In this document: positions 1 to 11,543 of the stretch, piece after piece | How the letters are laid out: each line of letters starts with the position of its first letter | Numbering within the stretch: position 1 is the stretch's first letter | Assembly: GCA_030549175.1 (NCBI GenBank) | Contig: JAUKUA010000001.1 | Coordinates: forward strand, 2,480,001 to 2,544,000 | Length of the DNA: 64,000 nt | Direction: 5' to 3' | Origin: Lasiosphaeris hirsuta | Lineage: Eukaryota > Ascomycota > Sordariomycetes > Sordariales > Lasiosphaeriaceae | Notes under the pieces: generated by a model | The model's database searches: none | Seen by the model: the letters and a program-made list of their open reading frames with translations, nothing else | Told to the model about the DNA's origin: nothing | Made by a program: the position numbers and the translations under genes

Positions 1-533
1 GCCGACAGCACCTGGAACTTTCCACCTGGAGTTGGAATCAGGGGCTCCGTAAAGGCACCGGCAAAGTCCTCGTATAAGCGGTAGACTGGATGGAGGAAAC
101 CAGTAGCCATTTCCAAGAAGTATGGACCGGATGGGATCGAGGTGTCGTCTATTGACAGAATAGTGGACAGGTCGCGAGCAGCGGTTCCCCTCTTGGTCAA
201 GCACGTGATAGAGCCGGCCAAAAAGATGGCCTGGGCAAAGGCGGGCTGAAAGACATCATCGATCTTGGACCAGTTGGCGAAGAGAGATGGGAGGGCTTCT
301 TCCGCAACGGCGCCTTGTACCACAGTCACTGGTTTGAAGCCAAAAACACTAGGGACGGTCGGAAAGGCGGTTGGCTTGACGAGAACTTTGCCGGAGGAGA
401 ATGGGGAGATAAAGTAGTATACATCGTTGAGGGTTACCGATAGACCGTTCGAGGCGAGTTGTGCCGAGGCGGCTGATAGCTTGATGCAAGAAACGAGTGA
501 CAAGAGCGACAGGCCCAAAGAGCGAACTGACAT
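1..533 (-). CDS. Secreted amidase-like protein, N-terminal part (runs off the window)
   Basis: An open frame starts at the ATG at 533-531 and stays open to base 1, giving about 177 residues with no stop. The first 25 or so residues form a signal peptide: a hydrophobic stretch ending near SAASAQ. The next segment (SNGLSVTLNDVYYFISPF, then FGFKPVTVVQ and PVYRLYEDFAGAF) matches the N-terminal region I know from secreted fungal amidase-signature proteins. In those, the Ser-Ser-Lys amidase domain follows downstream. That catalytic part lies outside the window, so hydrolase activity cannot be confirmed here. The start is supported by the signal peptide. An extracellular amide-hydrolysing role is inferred from the family. 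Confidence 0.7.
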   Translation of the reverse strand, partial: MSVRSLGLSLLSLVSCIKLSAASAQLASNGLSVTLNDVYYFISPFSSGKVLVKPTAFPTVPSVFGFKPVTVVQGAVAEEALPSLFANWSKIDDVFQPAFAQAIFLAGSITCLTKRGTAARDLSTILSIDDTSIPSGPYFLEMATGFLHPVYRLYEDFAGAFTEPLIPTPGGKFQVLS

Positions 534-1679
534 GGTACTACATTGGTTTACCATGTTCAAGAATGGTTGAGTCGATAGGATACTGAGGAATTGTGTAACA
601 CTTGGGAGTCGGAATCTGTAGGGGCGGCGGGATGGCTAAATACCTTACGTTAGGTGCTGCCAACCAAGCGAGTCCGACATTCTGCCCATGAAGGCGACCC
701 ATGGCTTGGGAATCAAGCAGGGACAAGGTCAGTTCCTGGTACTACTTTATAGTACCCCAGTTAGCGGCACAAAGGCAATGGTTTATTGAGGTTGATAGCC
801 ATGATTGGCCGTCTCGGAACTTATCTTTTGGCAAGCAGATGGGAGGATGCTGCTAGGACGGCAAAAGGCAACTGGGATATGCGGGTGCCTTGGTATAGCG
901 CTACCTGCAAGGAAGAAAGGCGTGCAGGATGTGGTTACAGTAGCTCGTGGGAGCGTTCCGGCCGACGGCTCACGGCAAGGAGACACGGCGCAGCTGGTCA
1001 TCAATGCGATGGGCAACATAGCGTGGCTGGTTGGCAACAGCAATGACAAAGCCATCGGCATGGCGGGAGAGGCTCAAGAGGGTGACAGTCAGTCCAGACG
1101 CCAATCCCACTGTAACCCTGCTGTGACCCTCCGGTGCGACCTTGCCAGGCTGTGCTGGCTTACCCGTCCGTGCGTGCTGCGCAAGAAGCCGGGTCAGACG
1201 GTCACTGGGACCGAGGGCGAGTTCATGTCGTTGTTGCGGATTTCATTGACTATTCAACAAAATAGCTGGCCATGAGTATTCGACAAAATGACTAGCCATT
1301 AAGGTTGCGTTGCAGAAGAAACATGGGAAATTGTGACAGTATGACTGCCTCATCTGGTGTGGTTGTGCGGGGTATTCCTCGCATCTTGGGGAGGGCTGTG
1401 CGCGCCCCGCCCCCACCCTGCCATGGAAGCTGGAAACGCGGCTTTCTCCTTCCTCATGAAGACAATCAATACAAATCCATTTCCATGATAATGACTGGGT
1501 ACCCTGGGTGGAGGAATGCGCCATCCGGGAAGTCACCTCACCTTACCCACGGTCCGACCCGCCGTGACACATTGTGTCCAGGCTCTTGGTTGCTGCCCTT
1601 CTTTCTCGCATCACATCCTCCATCTCTTCCCATCGATTCCTCCCCTCACCCTGTTCTGACCGATGAAGATCCCAGGCAG
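534..1679. other. Intergenic, no gene seen
   Basis: This stretch lies between the amidase start and the HET gene stop, both on the minus strand. Short overlapping frames occur on both strands (for example 805-1275 plus and 1305-1769 plus) but show no domain, no codon consistency and no splice logic. It should hold the promoter of the amidase-like gene and the 3' end of the HET gene. Confidence 0.6.
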
Positions 1680-4171
1680 TTACTGCAGTTCCACGGTATC
1701 GAGTTCGCCTTCTCGAAACTGTTCCCCATGCATTATACCATGGACCAGTACTGGGCTTACGTATCTTAAGGTGGAAGTTCCTCGAAGCAGTATCGGTGCC
1801 CGAACTCCAGCAGCAAGATAGATTGTGTCACCCTCAACCATCTCCAGCGATCCTGAACCTGCCATCTTTGTTGTGAGAACGAAAAGACCCCTCTCCTCGC
1901 CTGCAAGTCTGTTGACGGTCCGCACAAAGTAGTCGAAGGCGACCCGATTGCCTTGTAGCTTCGACAGCATCGCCTCCTCAGTTCTGCTATCGGGTCTGTG
2001 GATGATTTGATGAAACGCTTCAAAGGCCTTGAACTCGTCAAGACAGTCGATAAAGTCGTAGGGCGCCTCCCATCTTTTCTTGGTATACTCGATTGTCCTC
2101 CACTCTTTAACCTTCGCATCCCAGAAGGTGTACTCGGCCATCGTGTTTTGCTTCGGACGAGATAGTCCTTCTAGAATCGAAAAGAGTGAACTCTGGATGA
2201 CAGTGTACGCTTCGAGTCCGGACGTGCGGGTCGTGACGGATCGCATCCACTGTGCTAACTGATGCAGAGGGTGGAGTAGCTGACTTCTGTCATCCACGCT
2301 GGTGATGGCGCCCAATCGAACGCAGATTTCAACGGTACCAATGTACTGCCCTGAAAGGACTAATTTATCACCAATGAGGACTGGCCGACGGTTTAACGTG
2401 GAGCGAATAGGTGCCGCGTGTATAGTGTGGTCGGCTCGATAGCGATCCACAAGCCAGGTATTGCGTTCGGGGACGGTCCAATTTGGCAGCCAAGACGGCC
2501 AGTCTGTACCATGGTCGGAGAGCCCCGCACTCAGCATGACACTTGCCGTGGTGGGTTGCCAGGCGAGAAGAACTCTAAACAGATTGTGATATGTCTCTCT
2601 GACGGTCCACGAGTAGTTCGGCAGCGAGGGTGAAGCACCCATCGCCTTCAAGATACCGGAAAGTGCAAAGAACTTATCACGAGGCTCTGAACTTGCGCGC
2701 TGGGCCAACGCTGTCCAAACGCCGTTCAGCAACAAACTTTCGAGGGGGTGGTTTTCGTGGTGTGCATCCTGCTCTGCTGGCAGCTTCCCGATGAGAATGA
2801 AGGACAAAAAGCCGCAAATAGTAGGGATGATTATTCCAAAGAGGAAAGGAAATGAGAGACATATGAAAAACATAGCACCGTATATAATGCGAGAATCCGT
2901 AACCATCTTAGGGCTCACAATCTCCTGGGGCTGTTGACGTGCGAGAACGATAATAATCCCGGCTGACGCGGCGTATATGCAGATAGTTGTCAAAAAGACG
3001 ACAGAATGCAACACTTCCCTTAGCATCCTGAGCTTTTGCAGCCACCGCCTATCGAGTAGTTCTCTGAATGAGGGCAAGGGCGGGAAAGCCTCGATTTCAG
3101 GGTCTGAGGATTGCAGGCTTTGGGTTGGCAGGCGAGGGAGGTTGAGCCACAGGTCGGCCAGGGAACGCCAGGGGCGAAGCGCCGAAGTGAGTTCGGGCGA
3201 GTGGTCCTCAAGGCAGGTGGCGTTGATGATATCTTCCCAGAGAATGTAATTCTCTCCACAGAGAAAAACCGGGCTTCTTGACAGCACGAGCTCTTGGAAA
3301 GTCCAGGCGCGGCGAGTCCATGGATGACCAAGAAGCTGTTGGATTCCGGCGAGGTCTTTTCCCTTGTGGCGTAGGGTCTTGATACAGCGATTCCAATCTG
3401 CCCCCAGCTGACCTGGTTGCTTCAGGTCTATGATGCTGGCTCTCCGCAGATGGTAAAAGACTCGCCCTGTGGGAGCGAGAGGAGTAATCAGCGTTGAGAA
3501 TGGCCCTGAGACGCGAAGGTCCCCAAAATACAATCCCTACCTAGTGCATCTTTCCACAGTCTCGACACAAACGCTTTCCATTCGTGTTCTCGCTGCTCCT
3601 GGCAGGAAGACACAAGGTATGCCAGGGGTAGTCTTGCCGAGATGGTAGCTCTTGATCTAAGGCGTCTGATGGCGTGATCCAACTGGTCGTTACTCTCCCC
3701 GAGCCAGTTGTAGCCCACACGGGCCGAGCTGTATATATCCATCATCAAGGGGATCTGAAATGTCTTCTCGGCCTCGTCTTCTTGGTTGACGCAGATGGAA
3801 TCGACCCAGATGGTAACGGCGCCAACTCGGGCTCGGATGCGTTGAAGGGCCTGGAAACAACTCTCAGTGATGGCCAGATTTACACGTTGCGGAAGCAGTG
3901 TTATCTGATGCCATGGCCGGGCGGAAGCAGGGGAGCCCCATACATAGGACAGGGTGGAGAAGACAGGTCGGTCAGCGAGAGATGCGACCCGAAGGTGAGC
4001 GGTCAGAGGCGCGTCATCCAGGCCGGGCGGAGCGGCTTGGAGGTCCAGGAGGCGGACGCATCTAGATCCGGGAGACAGGGCAAGCTCGGCGTAAAGTTGC
4101 GTCGTTCGCGTGGTACATGCCGGCAGCAGCGAGCCTTGTCCGCTGGAAAAGAGCGGCGTGCGCTCATTCAT
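1680..4171 (-). CDS. HET-domain (heterokaryon incompatibility) protein with membrane segments and one frame break
   Basis: The first ATG is at 4171-4169. The N-terminal frame carries HET-domain hallmarks: FSTLSYVWG, then IWVDSICVNQED, then SSARVGYNWLGE. The next frame continues the same domain with HPWTRRAWTFQEL and FLCGENYILWEDI. It then carries two hydrophobic segments (near VVFLTTICIYAASAGI and FFICLSFPFLFGIIIP), the DKFFALSGI and DWPSWLPNW motifs usual in HET proteins, and a stop at 1680. The two frames meet near 3530-3545 but are out of phase. Either one base is missing there, or a roughly 76-nt intron (GTGTCT donor just after residues LPLAYL, acceptor in CTAGGTAG) removes the C-terminal end of the first frame. 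HET proteins act in non-self recognition and programmed cell death in filamentous ascomycetes. Total length is about 800 residues. Confidence 0.75.
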
Positions 4172-4771
4172 GGTGCTCAATAGGTGCGTTAAACCATTAT
4201 GGTCGGGAGGTAAAGTTGGGCACTATCACCATGCGTCAGGAAGGTCCAAGATGCATCACGCAGCTGGTGTTGTGCCCCGCAGAATACGGCACCTCTCACC
4301 GCCTTCCATTCCTGAGAAGCTGAAAGATTCAAGGTGCTGCTTTCCAATGGATTTCATGTCAGCATCGCTCCCACCCAATCTGGAAGCAGTCACCCTTCCC
4401 GCAGCTGAACTCGTGTCGGCCCATGCCAACATTGTTAGATGTTTACCGTGACCACTCGGCGTCGAAAATCCCGAAGGGATTCCTTCGTTTCACTGCAGGG
4501 CTGGACGGCTCGGGTCCATCATGATCACCGATGTCTTTTTTGTAGAAGGGGCGACACAGATGGGGATAGTACTCGGTGCTGGACAGAAAGCCCCAGGGCG
4601 CAAACCCCGCACTTCCCGCGTTGAATGCCCCTGTCTTCTACCGCCGCCTCACCTTCCCAGCCCCCATGAACATTTCTAATCCGTCATTCAAGCCTGCTGT
4701 GTTTTGCATTGTGCCACCTTACACCTTTGTTCTTCCCTATTTTCCTGGCCTCAGACGTGCCCACCAATTAG
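4172..4771. promoter_or_regulatory. Divergent intergenic region between HET gene and dehydrogenase gene
   Basis: About 600 bp separate two divergently transcribed genes, so both promoters must lie here. Pyrimidine-rich stretches near 4690-4760, just before the dehydrogenase ATG, are the kind often seen at fungal transcription starts. No specific binding site could be assigned. Confidence 0.4.
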
Positions 4772-6399
4772 ATGGCATTCCAAACCCTCATAGACCGGCC
4801 TGTCTTGTCTGTCTCGGTGGTTATCGTCATGTTACTTTCAATATACCTGATCCGACTGAATCAGCTCATGAGTGGGACGCCGGACGAAGTGAAGAAGTTG
4901 TCACCAAATCGATGGACAAAAGACTTATTACTCGAGGCATACAAGTCACTTGAAGCCAACCCAATCACGACAAGCAGTTACGCGCAACGTATCCCCCCCC
5001 AACTGAGCAGGCGTTACATCGTCACAGGTGGATCTGGTAAGCGTCTGCCAGATCTGCCTCGGCCTGCCTTGGGCTAAATTGATGATTCTAACATGAATCT
5101 TGTTTATTATTAGGGCTTGTGGGTGGCTACATCGTGCTTCAACTCCTTGAACGCGGGCAGCCACCGGACAGTATCCGCATCGTTGACTTCCGCGCACCCA
5201 ACCGCGATGACATGGCTCACGGGGCTGCCAAAGAGGTCGATTTTGTCCAAACTGACATCTCCTCGGCCGAGTCGACAGCCAAGGGCTTCATGAAACCCTG
5301 GTCCCCGAGGCATAGCCATCTGCCACTCACAGTCTTCCATACGGCTGCTGTCATTGTCCCTTCAGACCGCCATGAACTCGAGCGTGGATTTTGTGAGGCC
5401 GTTAATGTCGGTGGCACACAACATGTTGTCAATGCTGCTCGGCGGGTAGGCGCTGACGTCTTCGTGTCAACGACATCTGCAAGCATCTCCATAAGGCGCG
5501 TCCGATTTTGGATGGCGCCGTGGAAGATGTGGTCCGGCTGGCCCTCCAACTTCTGGCAAGTGCTCGATGACAGCGATTTCTCACTCACCCTAAGGAGGCA
5601 CCGAGAGTTCTATGCCAACTACCCTGCCTCCAAAGCCGCGGCCGAGCGGATTGTTTGTAATTCGCACACCGAAACCTTCCGGACAGGATGCATTCGGCCG
5701 GCCAACGGCGTCTATGGGAATCCCACGGACAACACAGTTGGCGGTCCTCTGAGCATGCGGGATTGCCCTACGTAAGTTAGCCCCAGGTCAAGAATCGAGT
5801 CTTGCTGAAGCCTTCACAGATGGACCTCACACATCGTGCAGAGCTTTGTACATGGTGCCAACGTAGCACTAGCCCATCTCGACTTTGAGGCCATCTTAGC
5901 CTCCCCCGAGTCGGTCAGCTCGTCACAAGCGGGACGGCCCTTTGTCATCACTGACCCCAACCCCCCCATCACGTACGACGACCTGTACTTCCTCCTCAAG
6001 ACTCTCGCCATCACACCATTCCGCACCATCATTCTCCAGCCCGTGGTTCTCCTCCTCGTATCGTACGTGATCGAGTGGTACGCCCTTTTGCTTATCAAGT
6101 GGCCCGCCTTTCGCCGGGTACTTCCGCCCCTCACTGGAGACGTGAAGCATCTCAAGCCTGCCATCTTCTCTATCTGTACCCATCTCGTTGCGTCAAACAG
6201 TGTGGCAAGCCGGCCTGTTTCTTTGGGAGGTTTGGGGTTTTCTGGTGTCTTCACAACGCTAGAAGGCATGACGCAAGAGATTGTCGAGTGGAACCGTGTG
6301 CACCAAGCTGTGGCAGGGAGGGAGAACCACAACTACCAGACAAGTGTCGCACTTGCCGACGAGATACAAAAGGCAACGAGGCCCGCGGAAACGGCGTGA
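4772..6399 (+). CDS. Membrane-anchored 3-beta-hydroxysteroid dehydrogenase/epimerase-type SDR
   Basis: Three exons (4772-5036, 5114-5771, 5820-6399) join in frame to 500 residues. Both introns have GTAAGx donors and CAG or TAG acceptors. The N terminus has a hydrophobic anchor (residues about 10-27, LSVSVVIVMLLSIYLI). The Rossmann nucleotide-binding motif TGGSGLVGGYIV follows and is split by the first intron. Further on are VFHTAA, the NVGGT motif and the SDR catalytic Tyr-Lys pair in YPASKAAAE. The C-terminal half has another hydrophobic stretch (IILQPVVLLLVSYVI). This order is that of the 3-beta-HSD/sterol C3-dehydrogenase (Erg26-like) branch, which uses NAD(P) to oxidise sterol-type substrates at the ER membrane. 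The actual substrate is not shown by the sequence. A paralogue outside ergosterol synthesis is as likely as the core enzyme. Confidence 0.85.
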
Positions 6400-6608
6400 A
6401 TGTGCTTGTATCGAGGCCTCGGATGGCTAGGACATTCTGGATGCAATGACAACAAGATACAAATTCTATCAAGGTAAATGGCATAAATATCGCTTTTATC
6501 CTGTCCTGTACATGAAAAGATGCGGCACTCTTTGCCAGGATAACTAGATGGATATATTCCTGAGCTACACGTGTAAGGACAGTATTGTCTATGGCACAGC
6601 CAGGAACT

Positions 6609-7357
6609 TCAGGCACAAACACCACTCTCCTCAATTCCTTCCACCTTCGAACTATGACCGCATATAGGTCCTTCCCGAGCAGGTTCATCATCAAAAACGA
6701 CGGTCTTGGCCGTCCAATCACAAATGAACTTACCCAACCCAGCCCCAACGATAATGCTGATGATGATATACCCATTGAAATACATGGCAAGCAGCATGAC
6801 GATATACGCCACGCCAAACGTCACGGCATGCAGTACGGCCTTGACGAATTGCTGGGCCAGGCTTGCCCGGAATCGCCGCACGACCGCCGACCTCGTCAGC
6901 ATGCCATGGAGCTCGCCATTCAGGCCGCCATCCAGGACGACCGACGATGCACAAGACTCCGCTTCTTCGGGTTCCTTACCCCTGTTGGCCCGGTCAAGCC
7001 GGCTCTGGGCTCGGAACATGCGTACAATGTACTCGTCGTACTCCCTGTCGAGCCTGCGCAGCGCTTCGAGACACACGACGAGGAGCATGGCGGCGATGCA
7101 CGACAGGGCAAAGCCGCCCATGCTGCGGACGTGCCACGACCGTGCGAGAAAACAGGCGTCGATAGTATGCCAGTTCCACAGCATCTGAAAAGTTAATCGC
7201 TTAAGCGGGGGGGCACCGTGAAGCGGGGACGGGAGAGAGTTGTGGGAAAGGGCTGTGGGGAGGGTGGAAGACAGCGTACGGATATTTTGCATCTGGGGAC
7301 CGCGCTGGTGTTGGTGGCGTTGCCGGCGGGGGCGCTCGTGATGGCGAGTTGGGCCAT
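6609..7357 (-). CDS. CTR-family copper transporter
   Basis: Two exons (7357-7280 and 7184-6609) give 217 residues. The intron has a GTACGC donor and a TTTTCAG acceptor and joins RCKIS to MLWNW. This restores the CKISMLWNW segment that precedes the first transmembrane helix in fungal CTR proteins. Three hydrophobic segments follow: around MGGFALSCIAAMLLVVCLE, VTFGVAYIVMLLAMYF, and GYIIISIIVGAGLGKFI. The second and third hold the family's MxxxM-type and GxxxG-type patterns (MLLAMYFNGY and VGAGLG). Such proteins trimerise in plasma or vacuolar membranes and import Cu(I). The N terminus lacks the long Met/His-rich repeats of high-affinity CTR1 types, so a low-affinity or vacuolar role is plausible. 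The start at 7357 is the only in-frame ATG upstream of the intron. Confidence 0.88.
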
Positions 7358-7887
7358 TGGTTCTGAAGATCCGTGATATTTCGAGTTATGCGTGTGGCTT
7401 GAGACGGGGGTCAAAGATTAGGGCAACAACGATGCCAAGCGCGTGCTACTCAAGGACGAGAGGGCAGCGGTGGCTGCAACTTGGAAGGTTTATGTTTGTG
7501 GTACGGAGGTAGAGGTAGGAGAAGTAGACATAAATGGTTGCCAATTTATCTGAACGGGCCGGGCACATGAAGCGTTCTCTAGTCTGGATGCTGAGGGTTC
7601 TGTGCCCTTGTTTTCCGCTTTCTAATAGATTTCGGCTCCGATGCAGGGAGGAAATAGTGACATCACTGCAGCATGTCGTATGACAAATTCGACAAACGGT
7701 CCGGAAGTTGCTCGGCAAGGATGATTTGGGAGGCGCCTCACACGTAATAATTCACCGCAAATGTGCTCAAGCGGCCAAAGTCTCTCGTCATATACATTAA
7801 AGACTAATAGCCGCTAGTACGGCTTAGGCCATTGATATATTTCCCTAGTTTATATCCAACTTTACAACTATACCTCTTTATTACCCT
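7358..7887. other. Intergenic, no gene seen
   Basis: About 530 bp between two minus-strand genes. A TATA-like AT-rich stretch lies at 7790-7880, immediately 3' of the next gene. No coding frame with recognisable content was found. Confidence 0.5.
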
Positions 7888-9096
7888 TTATGACCCCTTT
7901 TCATCACGACTCTCATATTTTACCACCCACTCGACCGGTGTGCCATACAACTCCGACACACCATGTGCCTCATAACCACCAACAAGTTCATGCTCTAGCC
8001 TCGTCCCCTGCACTTCAACATGGCCATTCTCACTGCCCAGCTCGGCCCGGCTGGAATCTACATCCAGCTCTGTTTTTTCGGAGAGGTAGGCATCCAACTC
8101 CTGGTCCTCGGAGTGGTCCCCCGTGCCGATCGGCCTTTCATCCGCCCTGAGATGAGCCTGCGCTCTCTGTCGAAGACGAAATTGGATGAACGCGGCCGCG
8201 GCCGCGAGGAGCAAAACAAAGCCTACCACACCGCCGACTATGCCTCCGACCTGGGGACTCGTAAGACCCGGGCCGGGACCGCTCTCGGAGCCGGTTTGGA
8301 CCACCACGCCTGTGCTGCCGGAAGTGACTTCAAGTTGGGAATGAGGGCTGGTTGGCGGAGCTGACGTCGCTTTCGTGCTGCTGTTGCTCGTAGTAGCGGC
8401 CTCCTGTAGAATGCGATCGGCGGCTGTGACCGAGGGGCCAACAACAGATGTCGTCACCAGAACCTCAATGGCACCGTCACCGTGCGTCGTTGTGATAGTC
8501 CCGGTCTCTTCGTTGAGCTTCAGTGTTAGGCGGCACTGCACAAGGCCGTCACAGTGGTAGCCGAAGGGGCAGCAGTCGCCTGTATATGTATGGTCGTGTC
8601 AGTCTTTGTGCTCACTTTGGCATGAACGTTGCGGATGACGCTATATGTGCGGGCAATAGTAGTACTGGGCTGTGGATGAGAGCGACTCTAAAAGCCAAAG
8701 GAAACACGAACCTCCGGAATGGAGCGGATGTTGGCAGGCAATGTAGCCCTTGTGCCCTATGCATTCAGATGCTGAGGCCGATGGGGGCGGTGAAGTCGAT
8801 TCAGGGAAATAGGTTCCCGTTCCGAGTTCTATTTGCGTCGATGTCACGGTTGCCAGCACTGAAGAGATCTCGACGCAATCGGTTGCTCCGCAGAAAAGAC
8901 CAATTGGGCAGCATCCCCCTCCATCTTCAACGGCGCAGTTGTAATACCCGGCCTGACCACAAGCAATCGTTGTTGTGGCATTTTGTGAGCGAACAATGCC
9001 GCCAAAGAGAGTGATGGCTAGAAAGCTGAGTGCGGGTACTGGGCAGACCCGTCTTCTGCTCGACCGAGCCGTGTAATATCCATGGGGCCGTAACAT
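7888..9096 (-). CDS. Single-pass surface protein with two cysteine-rich modules
   Basis: Two exons (9096-8712 and 8579-7888) give 358 residues. The intron uses an unusual GTTCGT donor and a TACAG acceptor. The start is the first ATG in frame and gives a signal peptide (VPALSFLAITLFGGIV). Two similar modules follow: YYNCAVEDGGGCCPIGLFC and, across the splice, YIACQHPLHSGGDCCPFGYHC. Each has the same C-x-C-C-P-x-G-x-x-C spacing. Next come a Ser/Thr-rich stalk, a strong transmembrane helix (VGGIVGGVVGFVLLLAAAAAF) and an acidic cytosolic tail of about 100 residues. This is the layout of a fungal cell-surface sensor or wall-anchored protein. The exact function is unknown. The duplicated module is the only recognisable extracellular feature. 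Confidence 0.75.
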
Positions 9097-9765
9097 GCCG
9101 GATGTCGATGGGATCAACTGTGGACGGTTTCGCGATGCTGATGCTGATAGATGTCGGAGATGGTCATGAAATGAATGGGATTCATACCGAGGGCAGTTTC
9201 AGGGGCTGTGTGCCGCCCCCAGGAACATGGGCGTTCGAAAGTTAAATTACTACCGTTCAAGCTGCGGGGTAACCCATTTCCAATGCAACACGGTGCCTGG
9301 TAAATAGTTGACGTCTCGCATCCTTTCAAACGGCTATCAAGTCCAAGTGAGGCGTCACCCAAGCCCAAAGGAAATGTGGATTTCGCGTCAACAATAGAAC
9401 GACCTACTCGATGCCGAGTTCCATGATAGAAAGTCCCAGTCTGGTAATTTTCTCTGATCGAATTCTGTCCCCGGATTGTCGTTCCAATTCTAAACATCAA
9501 ATGTCCATCTACCCCTGGAAGCTTGAGGGTATCCACCAACAACCAACAGACCATGCAACAATGCAGCCATTGGCTCGCTTCATCCTAGTTCCTGGTTTTT
9601 ATCACGCCGACTATTCCTTCCCACTTGCCCCCTGAAACTAATACTTGCTGCTTCTACCTACGACATAACTATTCCAATGGTCGCCGCTCACAAATCCTCC
9701 CGAATTTCAACCAAATGATCACCTGCTAAACGTTAGTATGCATTGTATCGTCCCTTGAACATCCA
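9097..9765. other. Intergenic, no gene seen
   Basis: This region holds the promoter of the surface-protein gene and the 3' end of the S28 peptidase gene. A 146-codon minus-strand frame (9554-9114) has no known motif, signal or splice support, and I regard it as chance. Confidence 0.5.
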
Positions 9766-11543
9766 TCATCTCCTACCACGTGAGGTCTTCCACTCCTCCA
9801 GCCACGCCTTGACAAACTCGACCTCGGCCTTTTGCACCTCTACAATTGGTGGAGGCGGCAACTCGGCCGTCGTCTCATTGGGGAACAGCCCATTCTCGTC
9901 CCAGTGGTGCACGCCATCCTTGATGATCAAGAAAGGCTCGCTCGTGGTGCTCTCCCGCTCAGGCAGGTGGATCGCATGCGGCGTTGCCTGGCGCCATGGG
10001 TCCTTTTCACCATCGATGATGGCCAGACGTGGGTAGCTAATGTCAAAGCCGCCGTGCTTATTGACAACCTCTACCTTGGAGGGCGTGGTAATATTGAAAG
10101 CGAGCTGGCATGTGATTGACGTATAGTTAAGATCGATGAGCCGCGAGATCAACGGGAGCTGGGTGATGGGTACGCCGGAGCCGGTTGTTAGGTAGCCCCA
10201 TCTGCGGAAGGGTTAGCATTGGAGACAAGAGAGGCGATGGGAGAGCCGTACTCGGTGCAGACTTGGTAAGGCCAGGAACGCCATGTCTGGCTTCGATCGT
10301 CACGGCCGTACCATGACCCAAAGGCTGAGAAGCATGTGTCTTGGGATTGGCTGCGTCTTGCGCAAGGCTTCACGGCGTTGATATCAATGTAGCCGATGTA
10401 ATTGAGCAGTTGGGTGGTCATTGTGTCCATTTCCGCGCCGTATCCAGCGACAGTTATGAGCTCTTGAACTTCGGTCTTGAGGGGGCCTGAACTCGGATAA
10501 AGCAGTGTGTTGGAGCTGACGGTGTTACAATACTGATAGAAGTGGTCACTTCCGACATCCGGGGCCGGGTCCCAGTTGGTGTTTTGGAGGGTCGAGATGC
10601 CGTGGGTGAGAGTATTGGCAAAGTCGTTGCTCCGTGTGATGTTGGGCAACCCAAACACCGTTTTCAAGCGCTGCACGTAGTCGGTGTCTGCCTTGTTGGT
10701 GAGGATATTGTCAACGATGTGGGTAAGCTTTTGCGTGGCAACGACACAATCTTGCGGGCCGAAGAGTCTGGCAGCTTCAAAGTACTCCCAGTATTCGTAA
10801 ATGGCCTTTGTGACGCCAGATGAAGAGATGGCTCCCCAGTAGATGTCTGGGTATACCTTGCGCACGAAGGCTGCCAGAGCGCCGGCGTATGACCCGCCAT
10901 AGGCGATATATGGGACGTGGGGCGCTGTCAAGCTCAAACCCTCGAGTCCGTCAAAAACAACGTTCTTGGCAAAGTATGCCATGTCGGCAAGGGCCTGGTC
11001 AGTAGACAAGAATCGGAGATTCTCGGTGCTGAGATCGGTTGCGGGAAAGCTCGCTCCATAATACCGGTGCTCCAAGACCACGCCGAGTCCGCCGGTAGCT
11101 TCGGCCAGAATGGCGAGAATGCCTTTGTGGAGGAAGGGGAGGCGGTCTTTGCCGCTTGTCTCGCCACCTTGGAGGACGATGACGGGGCCGCCCGCTTTGT
11201 AGTAGCTGGCATCGAACCAGTACCGGAGGTTCAACGTGTCTTCAGAGTGCGGCTCATAGATTGAGTCGTTGCGGAAATGGTCCAGGGGTACGGCAATGGT
11301 GCGTGTTGGATACAGGGCGGTCAGATCGACCTTCTGGGCTGCAACTCTACCACCAGCTCCGTCTCCCCCGCGCGCAGACAACTAGTAATATGTCAGAACC
11401 AGCGGTTTTGCTTCTTCAAGAATCAGGTCGGGTCGCATTACCGTCTCGGGGAGGTCCATGAGGGTCAAGGGCATGCGATGCGCCGCCGCGGCAGCCTGCG
11501 CCAGGCCAAGGAGCCCGACGACTACACCGCGAATTGACGCCAT
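9766..11543 (-). CDS. Secreted serine peptidase, family S28 (prolyl-carboxypeptidase-like)
   Basis: Three exons (11543-11442, 11381-10252, 10201-9766) give 555 residues. The introns have GTAATG and GTACGG donors, CTGAC/CTAAC branch points and TAG/CAG acceptors. The start gives a signal peptide rich in Ala. The catalytic Ser lies in YGGSYAGALAAF, the S28 GxSYxG motif. The charge-relay Asp is in IDGEKDPW and the His in KDGVHHWD, in the usual order. The splice at exon 3 restores CTEWGYL, also typical of the family. S28 enzymes cleave after proline from either end of peptides, in the extracellular space or vacuole at acidic pH. All catalytic residues are present and the length is normal, so the enzyme should be active. 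Confidence 0.92.

Noticed and set aside
805..1769. Plus-strand frames of about 155 codons each (805-1275 and 1305-1769)
   Set aside because: No domain, no signal peptide, no consistent codon use, and the second overlaps the 3' end of the HET gene. They look like chance frames in intergenic DNA.
9114..9554. 146-codon minus-strand frame upstream of the surface-protein gene
   Set aside because: No recognisable motif, and it lies where a promoter is expected.
4772..11543. Dehydrogenase, CTR transporter and S28 peptidase as a co-regulated metabolic cluster
   Set aside because: Orientation is mixed, the products share no pathway, and there is no core biosynthetic enzyme.
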